Notes: generated by a model from the sequence alone, not told the origin. Positions 14,794 through 23,049 are shown, counted from the first letter of the stretch. The stretch is 24,688 nt of DNA from UBA1367 sp040268355 (GCA_040268355.1 JAWRIT010000137.1:1-24688), one strand, 5' to 3'. Translations and numbers: made by a program.

Positions 14794-15813
14794 TTGGCCA
14801 AGAGAGCCGTTTCCATCTACGACATCGCGCGCCTTGCGGGAGTGAGCACCGCCACCGTCTCCAACGTGCTCAACAGCAAGGGCAACTACTCGAACGCCAC
14901 GCGCGACCGCGTGCTGGAGATCGCCCGAGAGCAGGGCTATGTGGCCAACTTCGCTGCCAAGAGCCTGCGCGAGTCCCGCACCAAGACGGTGGCGCTCGTC
15001 ACGCCCGATGTCAGCAACGACTTCTTTTCCACCATCGTCCTGGCGGCAGAAGGCGACCTGCGCGCCGCAGGCTACACCTCCTACGTCTGCAACACGGCGA
15101 ATGACGCCGAACGCGAGGCCTCCTACGTGCGCGACCTCCTGTCCAAGCAGGTGGACGGCATCGTCTACATTGGCGGAACGTCCACCGTTGCCATAGAGGC
15201 GTCCGTTGACGTGCCGGTGGTGCACATCGACCACATGGGCACGGCGGGGGTCGCACGCGAGGTGTACGTGGGCAACGACATGCCCGCTGTGGTGCATGAC
15301 ATGACGTCCACGCTGCTCGCGCATGGATGCCGGCGCATTGCCTGCGTATCCGTGTCTGCGACGCTGTACCACACGCCACAAAACGACCTACTGCAGGGCT
15401 ACCGCGACTGCCTGCGCGAGAACGGACTCCCTGCTGGCGAAGCCCTTGTGTTGCAGGGGGCGCATCAAGAGAAGAGCTATGTGGAGGCAGAGGGCCTGGT
15501 GGGAGCCTACCTGGATGACGGAGGCGCGCTTGACGGCATCGTGGCGCTGGGAGATCGCGTGGCCCTTGGTGCGGTACGGGCGCTGATCGCTCGCGGACGC
15601 GCCGTGGGCACCGACGTACGAGTCATAGGCATGGATGACTCCATCTACTCGCGCATCTCGATGCCGGCTATCTCGACGGTGCACCGCAACACCGGCCAGA
15701 TGGCGCGCGAAGCCGTGGGTGCGCTGCTCGCCATGATGGACGGAGGCCAGCCCGAGAGAAGAGCGATCACGGTGCCGCACGAGGTCATCGAGCGCGAGAG
15801 CACGCTGGGATAG
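14794..15813 (+). CDS. LacI family transcriptional regulator
   Basis: The 339-residue protein has the LacI helix-turn-helix IYDIARLAGVSTATVSNVLN at residues 8-27 and the hinge region YVANFAAKSLRESRTKTVAL. It is followed by a periplasmic-binding-protein-like sugar-sensing domain with VTPDVSNDFFSTIV, IDHMG, and IGMDDSIYSRISMPAISTVH near the end. The start is a TTG, placed by GCGAGG six bases upstream and by the family's normal N-terminus. It is divergent from the epimerase/isomerase pair, whose promoter region contains three matching operators, so it very likely senses the sugar or sugar phosphate that they process. Confidence 0.92.
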   Translation: MAKRAVSIYDIARLAGVSTATVSNVLNSKGNYSNATRDRVLEIAREQGYVANFAAKSLRESRTKTVALVTPDVSNDFFSTIVLAAEGDLRAAGYTSYVCNTANDAEREASYVRDLLSKQVDGIVYIGGTSTVAIEASVDVPVVHIDHMGTAGVAREVYVGNDMPAVVHDMTSTLLAHGCRRIACVSVSATLYHTPQNDLLQGYRDCLRENGLPAGEALVLQGAHQEKSYVEAEGLVGAYLDDGGALDGIVALGDRVALGAVRALIARGRAVGTDVRVIGMDDSIYSRISMPAISTVHRNTGQMAREAVGALLAMMDGGQPERRAITVPHEVIERESTLG

Positions 15814-16254
15814 CAGCTCATCCAACAAAAGCAAGCTGACTGACAGGCGCGTGGCGATTCTTTCGCACCAGCACTGCTCCTGAGATCCTCGCATGACAAA
15901 GGGAAGGCCATCAGGGTTGCACGCGCTCGATCTTTGCTCAGCACAATGACGCATGTTGGATCGTTCCATATGCCGGTATGGACCCGATTTCGAATAGCCC
16001 ATGGCTAGAGATTGGACTTTTGCGGTGAAATTCTGTGACGAGCGGAGTATCAGACAGAAGATTGGCAGGAAAAGTTGATGGGATACTCTAGAAATTCCGA
16101 AATTATGCCGCAAAAGTCCAATCTCTAGCCACAACACTCGATACCCTCCTCTTCGTGGCACCTCAAGCTGAAGGACAACAGTAAAAAGATAGATGCGCCC
16201 ACAATCAATTTTCATGGGCAATTCGGCTCCGAAAAGCGCTACAGTTGGGGACCC
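15814..16254. other. 441-bp intergenic region carrying the hairpin element
   Basis: No gene is supported here. The region is AT-richer than its surroundings, holds the 128-bp hairpin element (16003-16130), and ends with the short leader of the AbiEi/DUF559-like gene. A long minus-strand open frame across it is a shadow with no start signal. Confidence 0.5.
16003..16130. repeat. Long hairpin element, copy B, with perfect 23-bp terminal arms
   Basis: The 23-bp arms at 16003-16025 and 16108-16130 are exact reverse complements, beginning GGCTAGAGATTGG and ending in CTCTAGCC. Inside, GAGTATC (16045-16051) pairs with GATACTC (16082-16088). Compared with copy A, the fifth base of the AGAT(C/T) arm changes from C to T while its partner changes from G to A, keeping the pair. 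It could be a miniature mobile element or a structured RNA or DNA element belonging to the downstream gene. Confidence 0.85.
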
Positions 16255-17286
16255 ATGAGTCTTGTGTTGTACGGCATAACGGCCTACGAGTACTGGCGCT
16301 CCAGCCATCTTCGCGATACGCCAGAATTCGGAGCGATTTCTGTGCCGAGTGCTTCGACTCTCTGCTCGCGCGTCCCGCTTCGCGACCTCACGGGACCTTT
16401 GAGCAGGACGGAAGGACTGCCAGGCAAACTGCACCTTTTGATTGGAGGCGCATCGGAGCGAAGCACTTCTGAGTTCGTGCAGTTCCACTGCAGCCAGAAT
16501 CTGAGCAAGCTGCCGCCTGGCTCGTTCTATCAGATAGGGCCTTCCATCTATGTGGCATCCCCGGAGCTGTGCTTTGTGCAGCTCGCCTCAGAGCTGCCAT
16601 TCTTGGAGCTCGTCAGGGCCGGGTTTGACCTATGCAGCAGGTATCAGCTCTCGCCGTACGAAAGAATGCAAACCACAGAATGCGAACCGTCTGCGACAAG
16701 GGCGTCGATCAGCCGCTTCCTGGCGCAGCTGCCAAAGGGCTTCTACGGATTGGGAAAAGCTCGCACCGCCGCCCGATGGATTCTGGAAAACAGCAGATCA
16801 CCGCGCGAGACCAGCCTAGCCATGATGCTGCACCTGCCGTCACAGATAGGCGGCTTCCAGATCACGAACATGGAGCTCAATCGCCGGATCGACCCAAGCG
16901 ATACCGCGCGATTGCTCACCCGCAAAAGCTCCTTCGAAGCGGACGTCTATTTTCCGGAGCAGCATCGCGTGCTTGAGTACGAGAGCGATCTGTGCCACAG
17001 CAACCACGTACAGGGATCACACGACTACGAGAAGATCTCGGCGCTGCAGGCCATGGGTTACGAGGTGACCCCCATCACAACGTGGCAGATGAACACCTTC
17101 GAGTCGCTGGAAGCGCTGATTGTGGACGCAAAGCGAGCCATGCATCTGCGGGATCGTGGAAGCGACCAGCTTTCCGCCCAACGGCGCGAGATGCACTATC
17201 TGGTGCTTTCGGACGAGCACGCGCTGCGCGGCCAGGCACCTCTTGCCGACACGGCTCGCTGGCAGTTCCTGCTTCCGCGCCTTTAG
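16255..17286 (+). CDS. AbiEi-like N-terminal / DUF559-like nuclease-fold protein
   Basis: The 343-residue protein is divided in two. The N-terminal half, with GSFYQIGPSIYVASPELCFVQ at about residues 87-107, resembles the AbiEi antitoxin/regulator-like proteins common in Coriobacteriia. The C-terminal part, from SRSPRETSLAMML (about residues 181-193), resembles DUF559/Vsr-type endonuclease folds: EADVYFPEQHRVLEYESD carries acidic residues at the expected catalytic positions, and ISALQAMGYEVTPIT forms the later strand. Function is unknown; roles in phage defence or DNA processing are only suggested by the fold. The ATG follows GGGGA closely. Its sequence and upstream region look less GC-rich than neighbouring genes, a hint of transfer. 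A hairpin element precedes it, and a decayed copy of the same arrangement lies 6.4 kb upstream. Confidence 0.6.
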   Translation: MSLVLYGITAYEYWRSSHLRDTPEFGAISVPSASTLCSRVPLRDLTGPLSRTEGLPGKLHLLIGGASERSTSEFVQFHCSQNLSKLPPGSFYQIGPSIYVASPELCFVQLASELPFLELVRAGFDLCSRYQLSPYERMQTTECEPSATRASISRFLAQLPKGFYGLGKARTAARWILENSRSPRETSLAMMLHLPSQIGGFQITNMELNRRIDPSDTARLLTRKSSFEADVYFPEQHRVLEYESDLCHSNHVQGSHDYEKISALQAMGYEVTPITTWQMNTFESLEALIVDAKRAMHLRDRGSDQLSAQRREMHYLVLSDEHALRGQAPLADTARWQFLLPRL

Positions 17287-17478
17287 GCGGCTATCTGCCC
17301 TTCGTAGGCAACTACCTGCCACCTTGCCTCACAGCAGAACTCACAGACCCAACCGGAAGAGCCTTCGACGTGGCCTCTCGTACAGACGCATGGCCCGAAA
17401 GCTCGCCAACACTCTGCTGTGGCAGCCTTGGCAGCAGCAACATGCCACAATGCCAACGCCGACGGTCGCACGTCTTGC

Positions 17479-17922
17479 CTATCCGGTGTAGGATTGCTCG
17501 GCGGTAGTGACAAAGGTGCCATCTGCCTCGGCCTTGTCAAGCCAAGCCTGTTCCTCAGGGGTATCGGCCACATCCTCGCGCTCGATGAGAAAGATCACCG
17601 GTCGCGTGCCGTCGTTGCAGCAGGCGACCATCTGACGATCGTCCCTGGTCCAGCGATGCATGATCGAGCCACCCTGCAACCCGGTGTAGATGTAACGGCT
17701 GATGGCATCCCAGGCCTCGGCGCAGGGAAAGTCCTTTCCATCCGGACCGCTGCCACGGCCGAAGTTCCAGAACTCGTCATGCCCCGGCTCGCGCCAGAAC
17801 TCGTAGGTCTCACCCACTTCAAAGACTCCGCAAGGACCCGACTTTGGGTCGGCAAGGTAAGCCTCCTGCAGGTCGCAGTAGCATTCCTTCCGAATGACGG
17901 TCACCTTCACACGATGGCGCAT
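17479..17922 (-). CDS. TIGR04076 family protein
   Basis: The 147-residue product fits the TIGR04076 family: an N-terminal VKVTVIRKECYCDLQEAYL, the central CAEAWDAISRYIYTGLQGG, and the diagnostic CCNDGTRPVIFLIER at about residues 101-115. The family is widespread in anaerobes and its function is unknown. Conserved cysteines suggest metal or redox involvement. The ATG at 17922 is chosen because GGGGGAGGA lies directly upstream; the longer frame from 17946 has no site. About 30 extra residues follow the family core. It is a single gene facing the AbiEi/DUF559-like gene across about 190 bp in which no feature was recognised. Confidence 0.8.
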   Translation of the reverse strand: MRHRVKVTVIRKECYCDLQEAYLADPKSGPCGVFEVGETYEFWREPGHDEFWNFGRGSGPDGKDFPCAEAWDAISRYIYTGLQGGSIMHRWTRDDRQMVACCNDGTRPVIFLIEREDVADTPEEQAWLDKAEADGTFVTTAEQSYTG

Positions 17923-18144
17923 GGTCCTCCCCCTCTCTGTATGCATGGGTTGCGCGCCCCTCCGAGCGGCAGCCCTGCAAGGGCACGGGTGCTGCGGTCC
18001 TACAGTCAGCCGAGGCGCGCACCATGCGTCTCCACCTCCATTCTAGGCCACCGCCCCCAACGCCCGAAGCCCACATGCCTGTGGGCATCCACGCTCATGG
18101 ACGGACGTCCATCGCACTCGCCCATCCGATCGCCACGTTCCCTC

Positions 18145-18176
18145 TTGACATACTGTATATGAACGATATATACAGT
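18145..18176 (+). promoter_or_regulatory. Promoter with embedded palindromic operator for the GntR-ABC operon
   Basis: A perfect -35 TTGACA (18145-18150) is followed at 17-18 bp by ATATAC/TATACA as -10. A 9-bp perfect inverted repeat, ACTGTATAT (18152-18160) and ATATACAGT (18168-18176), fills the spacer and -10. A regulator bound here would block RNA polymerase. The position, 39 bp before the GntR gene, points to autoregulation of the operon. Confidence 0.75.
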
Positions 18177-18214
18177 AGATACGGGAGGACGCTCTCGCAC
18201 ACGAAGGGAACTCC

Positions 18215-18595
18215 ATGGAGATCGTCATTGCAAACTCGTCGGACAAGCCCATCTACGAGCAGATCGCCTCACAGGTGCGCGCCGCCATCATGAGCGGGGA
18301 GCTCAAGGAGGGAGACCAGCTCCCGTCCATCCGCTCGCTCGCCACGCAGCTGCGCATCAGCGCCATCACCACCAAGCGCGCCTACACGGACCTCGAGGCC
18401 CAAGGCTACCTTCACACCGTGCCCGGCAAGGGCAGCTACGTGGCGGGGGACAACCTCGAGCTTCTGCGTGAGGAGCGCCTGCGGATGGTGGAGGCCTCGC
18501 TCGCCCAGGCGGTCTCCGACGCCCGAGCGGCAGGCATCACGGCACCTGAGCTGCGTGAGATGCTCGACCTGCAACTGGAGGATGAGAAGTCATGA
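18215..18595 (+). CDS. GntR family regulator, YtrA subfamily
   Basis: The 126-residue protein has the GntR winged helix from KPIYEQIASQVRAAIMSGEL through GDQLPSIRSLATQLRIS and TTKRAYTDLEAQGYLHTVPG. It then has only a short C-terminal helical tail of about 45 residues, the hallmark of the YtrA subfamily, which lacks a large ligand domain. The ATG follows GAAGGGAA by four bases. Its stop overlaps the ATPase start in ATGA, so the two are translationally coupled. YtrA-type regulators repress neighbouring ABC exporter genes, often released by cell-wall antibiotics. The operator in the promoter is probably its own site. Confidence 0.92.
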   Translation: MEIVIANSSDKPIYEQIASQVRAAIMSGELKEGDQLPSIRSLATQLRISAITTKRAYTDLEAQGYLHTVPGKGSYVAGDNLELLREERLRMVEASLAQAVSDARAAGITAPELREMLDLQLEDEKS

Positions 18596-19554
18596 GCACG
18601 ACCTATGATGCGCTCGCCACACCAGACCTGAGAGGTGCGCCCTGCGATCTGCGCGTCACGAATGCCACTAAGCACTACGAGGGCTTTTTGCTCGACGGCG
18701 TCTCGCTCGACGTGCCACGGGGATCCGTCGTCGGCCTGATCGGCCAGAACGGCGCCGGCAAGACCACGCTGATGAAATCCATTCTCGGCATCGTGCATCT
18801 CGACGCCGGCCACGTCGAGCTCTTTGGCAACAGGGTCTCGAGCCTGTCGGATCGCGAGCTCGCCCAGCTCAAGGAGCGGGTGGGGTACGTGAGCACCGTG
18901 ACCTCGTATCCGCAGACCATGACGGTGGCGGAGGTCGCCGGCCTCTACCGCCGCGCCTACCCGCGCTTTGACATGGAGCAGTTCGTCGGCACCGCGCAGC
19001 GCATGGGTCTGCTCCCTGCTGGGGCCGACGCCCTGCGCTCTCCCGTCGCCCGCAAGCGGGTGAAGGATCTCTCGCGCGGCATGGGCATGAAGCTGCAGTT
19101 CGCCTGCGTGCTCGCCAGCGGGACCAGCGTTCTCGTCATGGACGAGCCCACCGCCGGCCTTGACCCCCTGGCACGCGACGAGCTGCTCGGTCTCATCCGC
19201 ACGTGGATGGAGGTCGACGGCCGATCCGCCCTCATCTCGAGCCATATCACCAGCGACCTCGAGCGCCTGGCCGACTACCTCGTCTTCATCGACGATGGTC
19301 GGGTCCTGCTCACCTGCGACCGCAACGTGCTTCTAGGTACCGGCATCGCCCGTCTGCGCACGTCCGAGATCGATCAGGTGCTCTCCGACGGCTTTCTTCC
19401 CACCGGGCAGGCGCATCTGCTCAAGCGGGAGCTCAGCTGCGACCTGTTCGTGCCCGACCGGGCGACGTTCCGGCACGCCTACCCGCACTTCGTCTGCGAA
19501 CCCGCATCGCTCGACGATGTGATGGCCCTTCTCGTGAAAGGCGAGGTGAGATAG
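18592..19554 (+). CDS. ABC transporter ATP-binding protein (YtrB/BcrA-like)
   Basis: The 320-residue protein has all ATPase motifs: Walker A GQNGAGKT (residues 51-58), signature LSRGM (160-164), Walker B VLVMDEP (180-186) with TAGLDP after it, and the switch histidine in SSHI (218). A roughly 85-residue C-terminal extension is typical of ATPases of ABC-2-type exporters. The gene starts within the stop of the GntR gene and ends directly at the permease ATG, giving one operon. The cargo is unknown; drug, peptide or lipid export is inferred from the regulator type. Confidence 0.92.
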   Translation: MSTTYDALATPDLRGAPCDLRVTNATKHYEGFLLDGVSLDVPRGSVVGLIGQNGAGKTTLMKSILGIVHLDAGHVELFGNRVSSLSDRELAQLKERVGYVSTVTSYPQTMTVAEVAGLYRRAYPRFDMEQFVGTAQRMGLLPAGADALRSPVARKRVKDLSRGMGMKLQFACVLASGTSVLVMDEPTAGLDPLARDELLGLIRTWMEVDGRSALISSHITSDLERLADYLVFIDDGRVLLTCDRNVLLGTGIARLRTSEIDQVLSDGFLPTGQAHLLKRELSCDLFVPDRATFRHAYPHFVCEPASLDDVMALLVKGEVR

Positions 19555-20246
19555 ATGCGCACCCTCCTGTATGCCGATTGGTCCGTGGCCAAGGGCGCCG
19601 CGCTCCGCAGCGTCGCAGCCGGCCTGCTCGTCTTGATGCCCCTGGTACTCATGAGCAATGACGAGATGCCCGTGTCTCCCGCAGTCATCGCGGCCCCGAT
19701 CTTTGTCTCGATGACCCTGTTCGCCACCTGCTCGACCTCTTTGGGGTGGATGAGGCGAACGGCTGGGAGCAGATTCGCCTGGCGCTGCCCACGACCGCCC
19801 GGCAGGTGGTGCGGGCACGCTACGCTTCCATGGCGCTGACGACGCTCGTCGCGGCAGTCGCTGGCTTCGCCACGGGACGGATCGCCGAAGAGCTGTCACG
19901 CGTCACGACGTCTGCCGCGGTGCCGCACGGTGGCATCGAGGCCGTCCAGGCCGCCTTCGCCTCCGGACTGGGTGTCCTGGCTTACCTCGCACTGCTCATG
20001 CCGCTCATCTTTCGCATGGGAATGCGCCGGGCTCGCCCGTTCTTCATGCTGCCCTTCCTTGCGATGCTGTTCCTCAACGTCAGCGGCGTGCGCGATGCGG
20101 TCGTCAGCGTCGTCTCGTTGCTCAAGGACCTGGTCAGCTCGCTTGGGCCCGCCCCGCTCCTTGCGGCGGCGGCGGTCGGCACGGCCGCGCTCTATGTGCT
20201 CTCGATGCTCGTCGCGGAGCGCCTCTACGCCTCGCGCGAGCTCTAG
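19555..20246 (+). pseudogene. ABC-2-type permease with a frameshift
   Basis: The first frame from the ATG at 19555 (with GAGGTGAG upstream) encodes MRTLLYADWSVAKGAALRSV and two hydrophobic segments up to LFATCSTS. A second frame then continues with VDEANGWEQIRLALPTTARQ, a characteristic cytoplasmic loop of ABC-2 membrane subunits, and four more hydrophobic segments. The shift is at about 19735-19745 in CTCTTTGGGG. One added base would give a 230-residue protein of normal size (692 plus 1 is divisible by three). It is the membrane partner of the ATPase just upstream. Either the exporter is inactive or the sequence has an error at this point. Confidence 0.82.
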
Positions 20247-20251
20247 CGAGA

Positions 20252-20277
20252 GGCGGGGCCATCTGCCCAGCCCCGCC
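20252..20277 (+). terminator. Stem-loop after the ABC operon
   Basis: GGCGGGGC (20252-20259) pairs perfectly with GCCCCGCC (20270-20277), five bases beyond the permease stop. A T-run is absent. Confidence 0.5.
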
Positions 20278-20336
20278 CTCCCTGTCCCGCCACCCGCACG
20301 AAGCGCCAGCTGGAATCCCATCGCCCGTGCGGGGCA

Positions 20337-20376
20337 GGTGCCAACCGAAGGAAAATGCCAACCGAAAGCGGGCACC
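20337..20376. repeat. 17-bp tandem dimer inside a small inverted repeat
   Basis: TGCCAACCGAAGGAAAA (20339-20355) is followed immediately by TGCCAACCGAAAGCGG (20356-20371). The pair is enclosed by GGTGCC (20337-20342) and GGCACC (20371-20376). It lies between the ABC operon and the esterase gene; function is unknown. Confidence 0.55.
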
Positions 20377-20474
20377 GACCGGGGGCCGTCGCTTGCAGAA
20401 TGCCTCAGATAGGCCCACCTGTCTAAAGCTAGAATCTTGCCTAGGACCTGGCAGCCTTCGGGAAGGAAGGGTTG

Positions 20475-21875
20475 ATGAGCATGGACCGCACCACGGAGAC
20501 GACCGCCCGGAACACCACGAGAAGATCCTTCGTCGCAGGCATGGGCGCGGTAGGGGCCGCCATGCTCTCTGCCTGCAACCAGCAGCAGGAGACTGCTGAG
20601 GAGACCACGACCGACACCGACACCGAGACGGTTGACGAGGAGTACGGCCTCAAACGAGGCTACACCCTCGCCTACGACAAGGACTCCCCCACGGGATACA
20701 CGGTGACCTTTGTTTATGACGGGTCCACGAGCGAGAAGCCCATCGAGAGCGTCTCGGTCACCGGACCCTTCCGCCTCATCGATCCCAAGCTCGACCTCTT
20801 CGACGAGAACAACCAGTTCACACCCGAGGAATACGAGAACGGCATGTATCCCTCGAACTACATCCCGGCGGCGGGTTTCGAGGATGGGTGGGGCTACACC
20901 GTCGAGATGGCCGACACGGACGGTGACGGGATCTATGTCGTGTCGTTCCCCCTGGCATCCGGCCCCTATGCGTACAGCTACGTCATTTCGTATAAGGGCG
21001 AGGAGGAGCCGGTCACCATTGACGATCCCGCGTGGCCCTCTCCCGCCAAGGACAACCCCGACTCCATCACCGAGACGGGCGACCTGACGCACAGCGTCGT
21101 CTGCGGAACCTACGACCCGGAGAAGCAGAGCGCGTCCAACGACCTCGACTACGTAGAGCGTCAGCCGGATCCGGTTGGCTCGATGTCGTACGTCTCCTAC
21201 GAGGGGTCGGATGGCGAGACCCAGTACCTGGGCATCTACCTGCCCACAGGCTACGACGCCGATCGCGATGAGCCGTACAAGACCATCTACGCGAGCCACG
21301 GGGGCGGCGGCAACGAGACCGACTGGTTCGCCATGGGCCGTGCCAACCACATCATGGACGCCGCCCTCGCCGACGAATCCGCCGAAGAGGCCCTCATCGT
21401 CACCATGGACAACTCACACTACGAGTGGGACTTCGCCAAGATCGAGGAGAACGTGCTCGAGTTCATCATCCCGTTCGTCGAGGCGAACTACAACGTCTCG
21501 ACCGAGGCTGCCGACCGTGCCTTCTGCGGCCTCTCGATGGGCGCCATGACCACCATGAACATGTACTTCGACCATCCGAGCGAGTTCGGCGCCTTTGGCA
21601 TCTGGTCGGGCACCGACATGACCGCCGTCAAAGACACCGAGGGGCTCGACCAGCCCACGGTCATGGTGGCAGTCGGCACCTGCGACATCGCCTCCGAGAA
21701 GATCATGCCCAACGACGACGAGGAGAGAAAGAAGAAGTACGAGGACATGGTCGCCTGGGTCGAGGAGCAGGACCTACCCAACATCGACTGCTACGGGTAC
21801 GTGCAGGGCTCCCACGACTGGTTCACCTGGTCGCAGTGCTTCCATATCTTCATCACGGAGTACCTCTGGAAGTAG
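20475..21875 (+). CDS. Tat-exported lipoprotein esterase (alpha/beta hydrolase, CE1-like)
   Basis: The 466-residue protein has a Tat signal (TRRSFVAGMGAVGAA, Arg16-Arg17) and a lipobox LSAC with Cys34, then an acidic Thr/Glu linker. Residues about 75-210 form an immunoglobulin-like domain as in esterases with an N-terminal E-set or CBM48-like module. The catalytic domain follows, with ASHGGGGNETDWF, nucleophile Ser354 in GLSMGAM, a likely acid near Asp404 and His447 in GSHDW. Such enzymes remove feruloyl or acetyl groups from plant polysaccharides or hydrolyse simple esters. Surface anchoring fits processing of glycans before uptake through the downstream beta-glucoside PTS. The ATG at 20475 follows GGAAGGAAGGG; TTG at 20472 and ATG at 20481 are alternatives. 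Confidence 0.85.
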   Translation: MSMDRTTETTARNTTRRSFVAGMGAVGAAMLSACNQQQETAEETTTDTDTETVDEEYGLKRGYTLAYDKDSPTGYTVTFVYDGSTSEKPIESVSVTGPFRLIDPKLDLFDENNQFTPEEYENGMYPSNYIPAAGFEDGWGYTVEMADTDGDGIYVVSFPLASGPYAYSYVISYKGEEEPVTIDDPAWPSPAKDNPDSITETGDLTHSVVCGTYDPEKQSASNDLDYVERQPDPVGSMSYVSYEGSDGETQYLGIYLPTGYDADRDEPYKTIYASHGGGGNETDWFAMGRANHIMDAALADESAEEALIVTMDNSHYEWDFAKIEENVLEFIIPFVEANYNVSTEAADRAFCGLSMGAMTTMNMYFDHPSEFGAFGIWSGTDMTAVKDTEGLDQPTVMVAVGTCDIASEKIMPNDDEERKKKYEDMVAWVEEQDLPNIDCYGYVQGSHDWFTWSQCFHIFITEYLWK

Positions 21876-21962
21876 CCCAAAGCGCAGGGGCGGCACAAGA
21901 CGCACGGCCCGGAGGGGCGCCATCGGCACGACTGCGGTGACGTCCCGCCTGGAGCGCACGGC

Positions 21963-21991
21963 TTCGAGGAGGGAGTTTCGTGGCGTAAGAT
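21963..21991 (+). promoter_or_regulatory. Candidate promoter of the antiterminator gene
   Basis: TTCGAG (21963-21968) and TAAGAT (21986-21991) are spaced by 17 bp, giving a leader of about 55 nt before the ATG at 22052. Both hexamers are imperfect. Confidence 0.35.
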
Positions 21992-22051
21992 GGCACCATC
22001 CGCAGCCTGGCAGCTCCACCAACGGCGCACCAGGCCCTCGAAGGGGAGCCC

Positions 22052-22882
22052 ATGCAAGCCATCCGCAAGATCAACAACAATGTCGCGATCTGCCTCGACA
22101 GCAAGGGGCGCGAGCTCGTTGCCATGGGCAAGGGCATCGGCTTTGGCAGCTTCCCCCGAGACGTGGCGCTCGGCGACATCACCCGCACCTTCTACGACGT
22201 GGATCCCACCTACCTCGGCCTCATCGGCGAGCTGCCGCCGCAGAGCCTCGAGTTTGCCGCCCAGCTCGCCGACGTCTGCCGTTCGACCCTCTCATACGAG
22301 CTGAGCCCCAACCTGCCCGTGACCCTGGCCGACCACATTGCCTTCATGGTGCGTCGCGCCAAGCGGCACATCGTGGTGCAGATGCCCCTCACCTACGACG
22401 TGAGGCAGGCCCACCCCGCCGAGTACCGCCTGGGAGAGCTGGCCGTGCGGGGTGCGCGAAAGACCTTTGGCGTGCGACTGCCCCCATCGGAGGCGGTCGG
22501 CGTGGCGCTCTCCATCGTCAACAGCACCCTGGCCCCCAGCAGGCGGACGGCCCGTAAGGAGCGCGAGACCGCAATGCTGCTCGAAGACCTCACGCGCCTG
22601 GTCGAGGGGGAGCTGGGCCTCTCCGTCGACCGCAACAGCTTCGATTACGCGCGTTTCGCGACACACCTGCAGTACCTCATCGATCGCGTGCTGACCGGCG
22701 AGCCCATCGCAACGCAGAACACCGAGCTCTATGCCGACGTGGTCGAGCACTACCCGGCCACCGCACGTTGCGCCACAAAGGCGGCCACGCTCATCGAGCA
22801 GCGTCTGGGCGGGACCCTCACGCAGGAGGAGCTGCTCTACCTCATGCTGCACGTCAACCGCATCAGCGAGCGGGCGGCGTAA
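22052..22882 (+). CDS. licT: BglG/LicT family transcriptional antiterminator
   Basis: The 276-residue protein has the N-terminal RNA-binding CAT domain (IRKINNNVAICLDSKGRELV and GKGIGFGSFPRD), followed by two PTS-regulation domains. In PRD1, His95 in LADHIAF is present, but the second histidine expected in the LHIVN segment is serine (ALSIVN, Ser154). In PRD2, both sites are present: His205 in FATHLQYL and His267 in YLMLHVNR. PRD phosphorylation by HPr and EIIB normally tunes RNA binding. The ATG follows AAGGGGAG. It lies directly ahead of a PTS gene whose leader contains a matching RAT and terminator, so that gene is its near-certain target. Confidence 0.93.
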   Translation: MQAIRKINNNVAICLDSKGRELVAMGKGIGFGSFPRDVALGDITRTFYDVDPTYLGLIGELPPQSLEFAAQLADVCRSTLSYELSPNLPVTLADHIAFMVRRAKRHIVVQMPLTYDVRQAHPAEYRLGELAVRGARKTFGVRLPPSEAVGVALSIVNSTLAPSRRTARKERETAMLLEDLTRLVEGELGLSVDRNSFDYARFATHLQYLIDRVLTGEPIATQNTELYADVVEHYPATARCATKAATLIEQRLGGTLTQEELLYLMLHVNRISERAA

Positions 22883-23007
22883 CGCACGCAGGGACGGGCC
22901 GCGCATGACGCTCGGCATTCCGTCCCGACGCAGCGATCCGCAGGCCTCGCGCCCAGCGTCCTCCCGCACACCCTGCGTCAGGTAGCTGCCAATCGGGAGA
23001 TCGGGAG

Positions 23008-23037
23008 TTGACAGCCGACCACCGTTCCCGGCATACT
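23008..23037 (+). promoter_or_regulatory. Promoter of the PTS EIIBC gene
   Basis: A perfect -35 TTGACA (23008-23013) and -10 CATACT (23032-23037) are 18 bp apart. Transcription should begin near 23044, just before the RAT, leaving a leader of about 180 nt. Confidence 0.7.
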
Positions 23038-23049
23038 GGCCGGTAGTTC

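Noticed and set aside
15880..15915. Weak resemblance between intergenic DNA here and at about 22900-22940
   Set aside because: Only a CGCATGAC octamer and scattered bases agree; too little to call a repeat by eye.
15388..16488. 366-codon minus-strand open frame spanning the hairpin element
   Set aside because: It overlaps the LacI gene and the AbiEi/DUF559-like gene antisense. Its similarity to a frame at 9629-10006 comes from the shared DNA repeat, and neither has a start signal.
19896..21350. 484-codon minus-strand open frame
   Set aside because: Antisense to the permease and esterase genes; composition is typical of a shadow frame.
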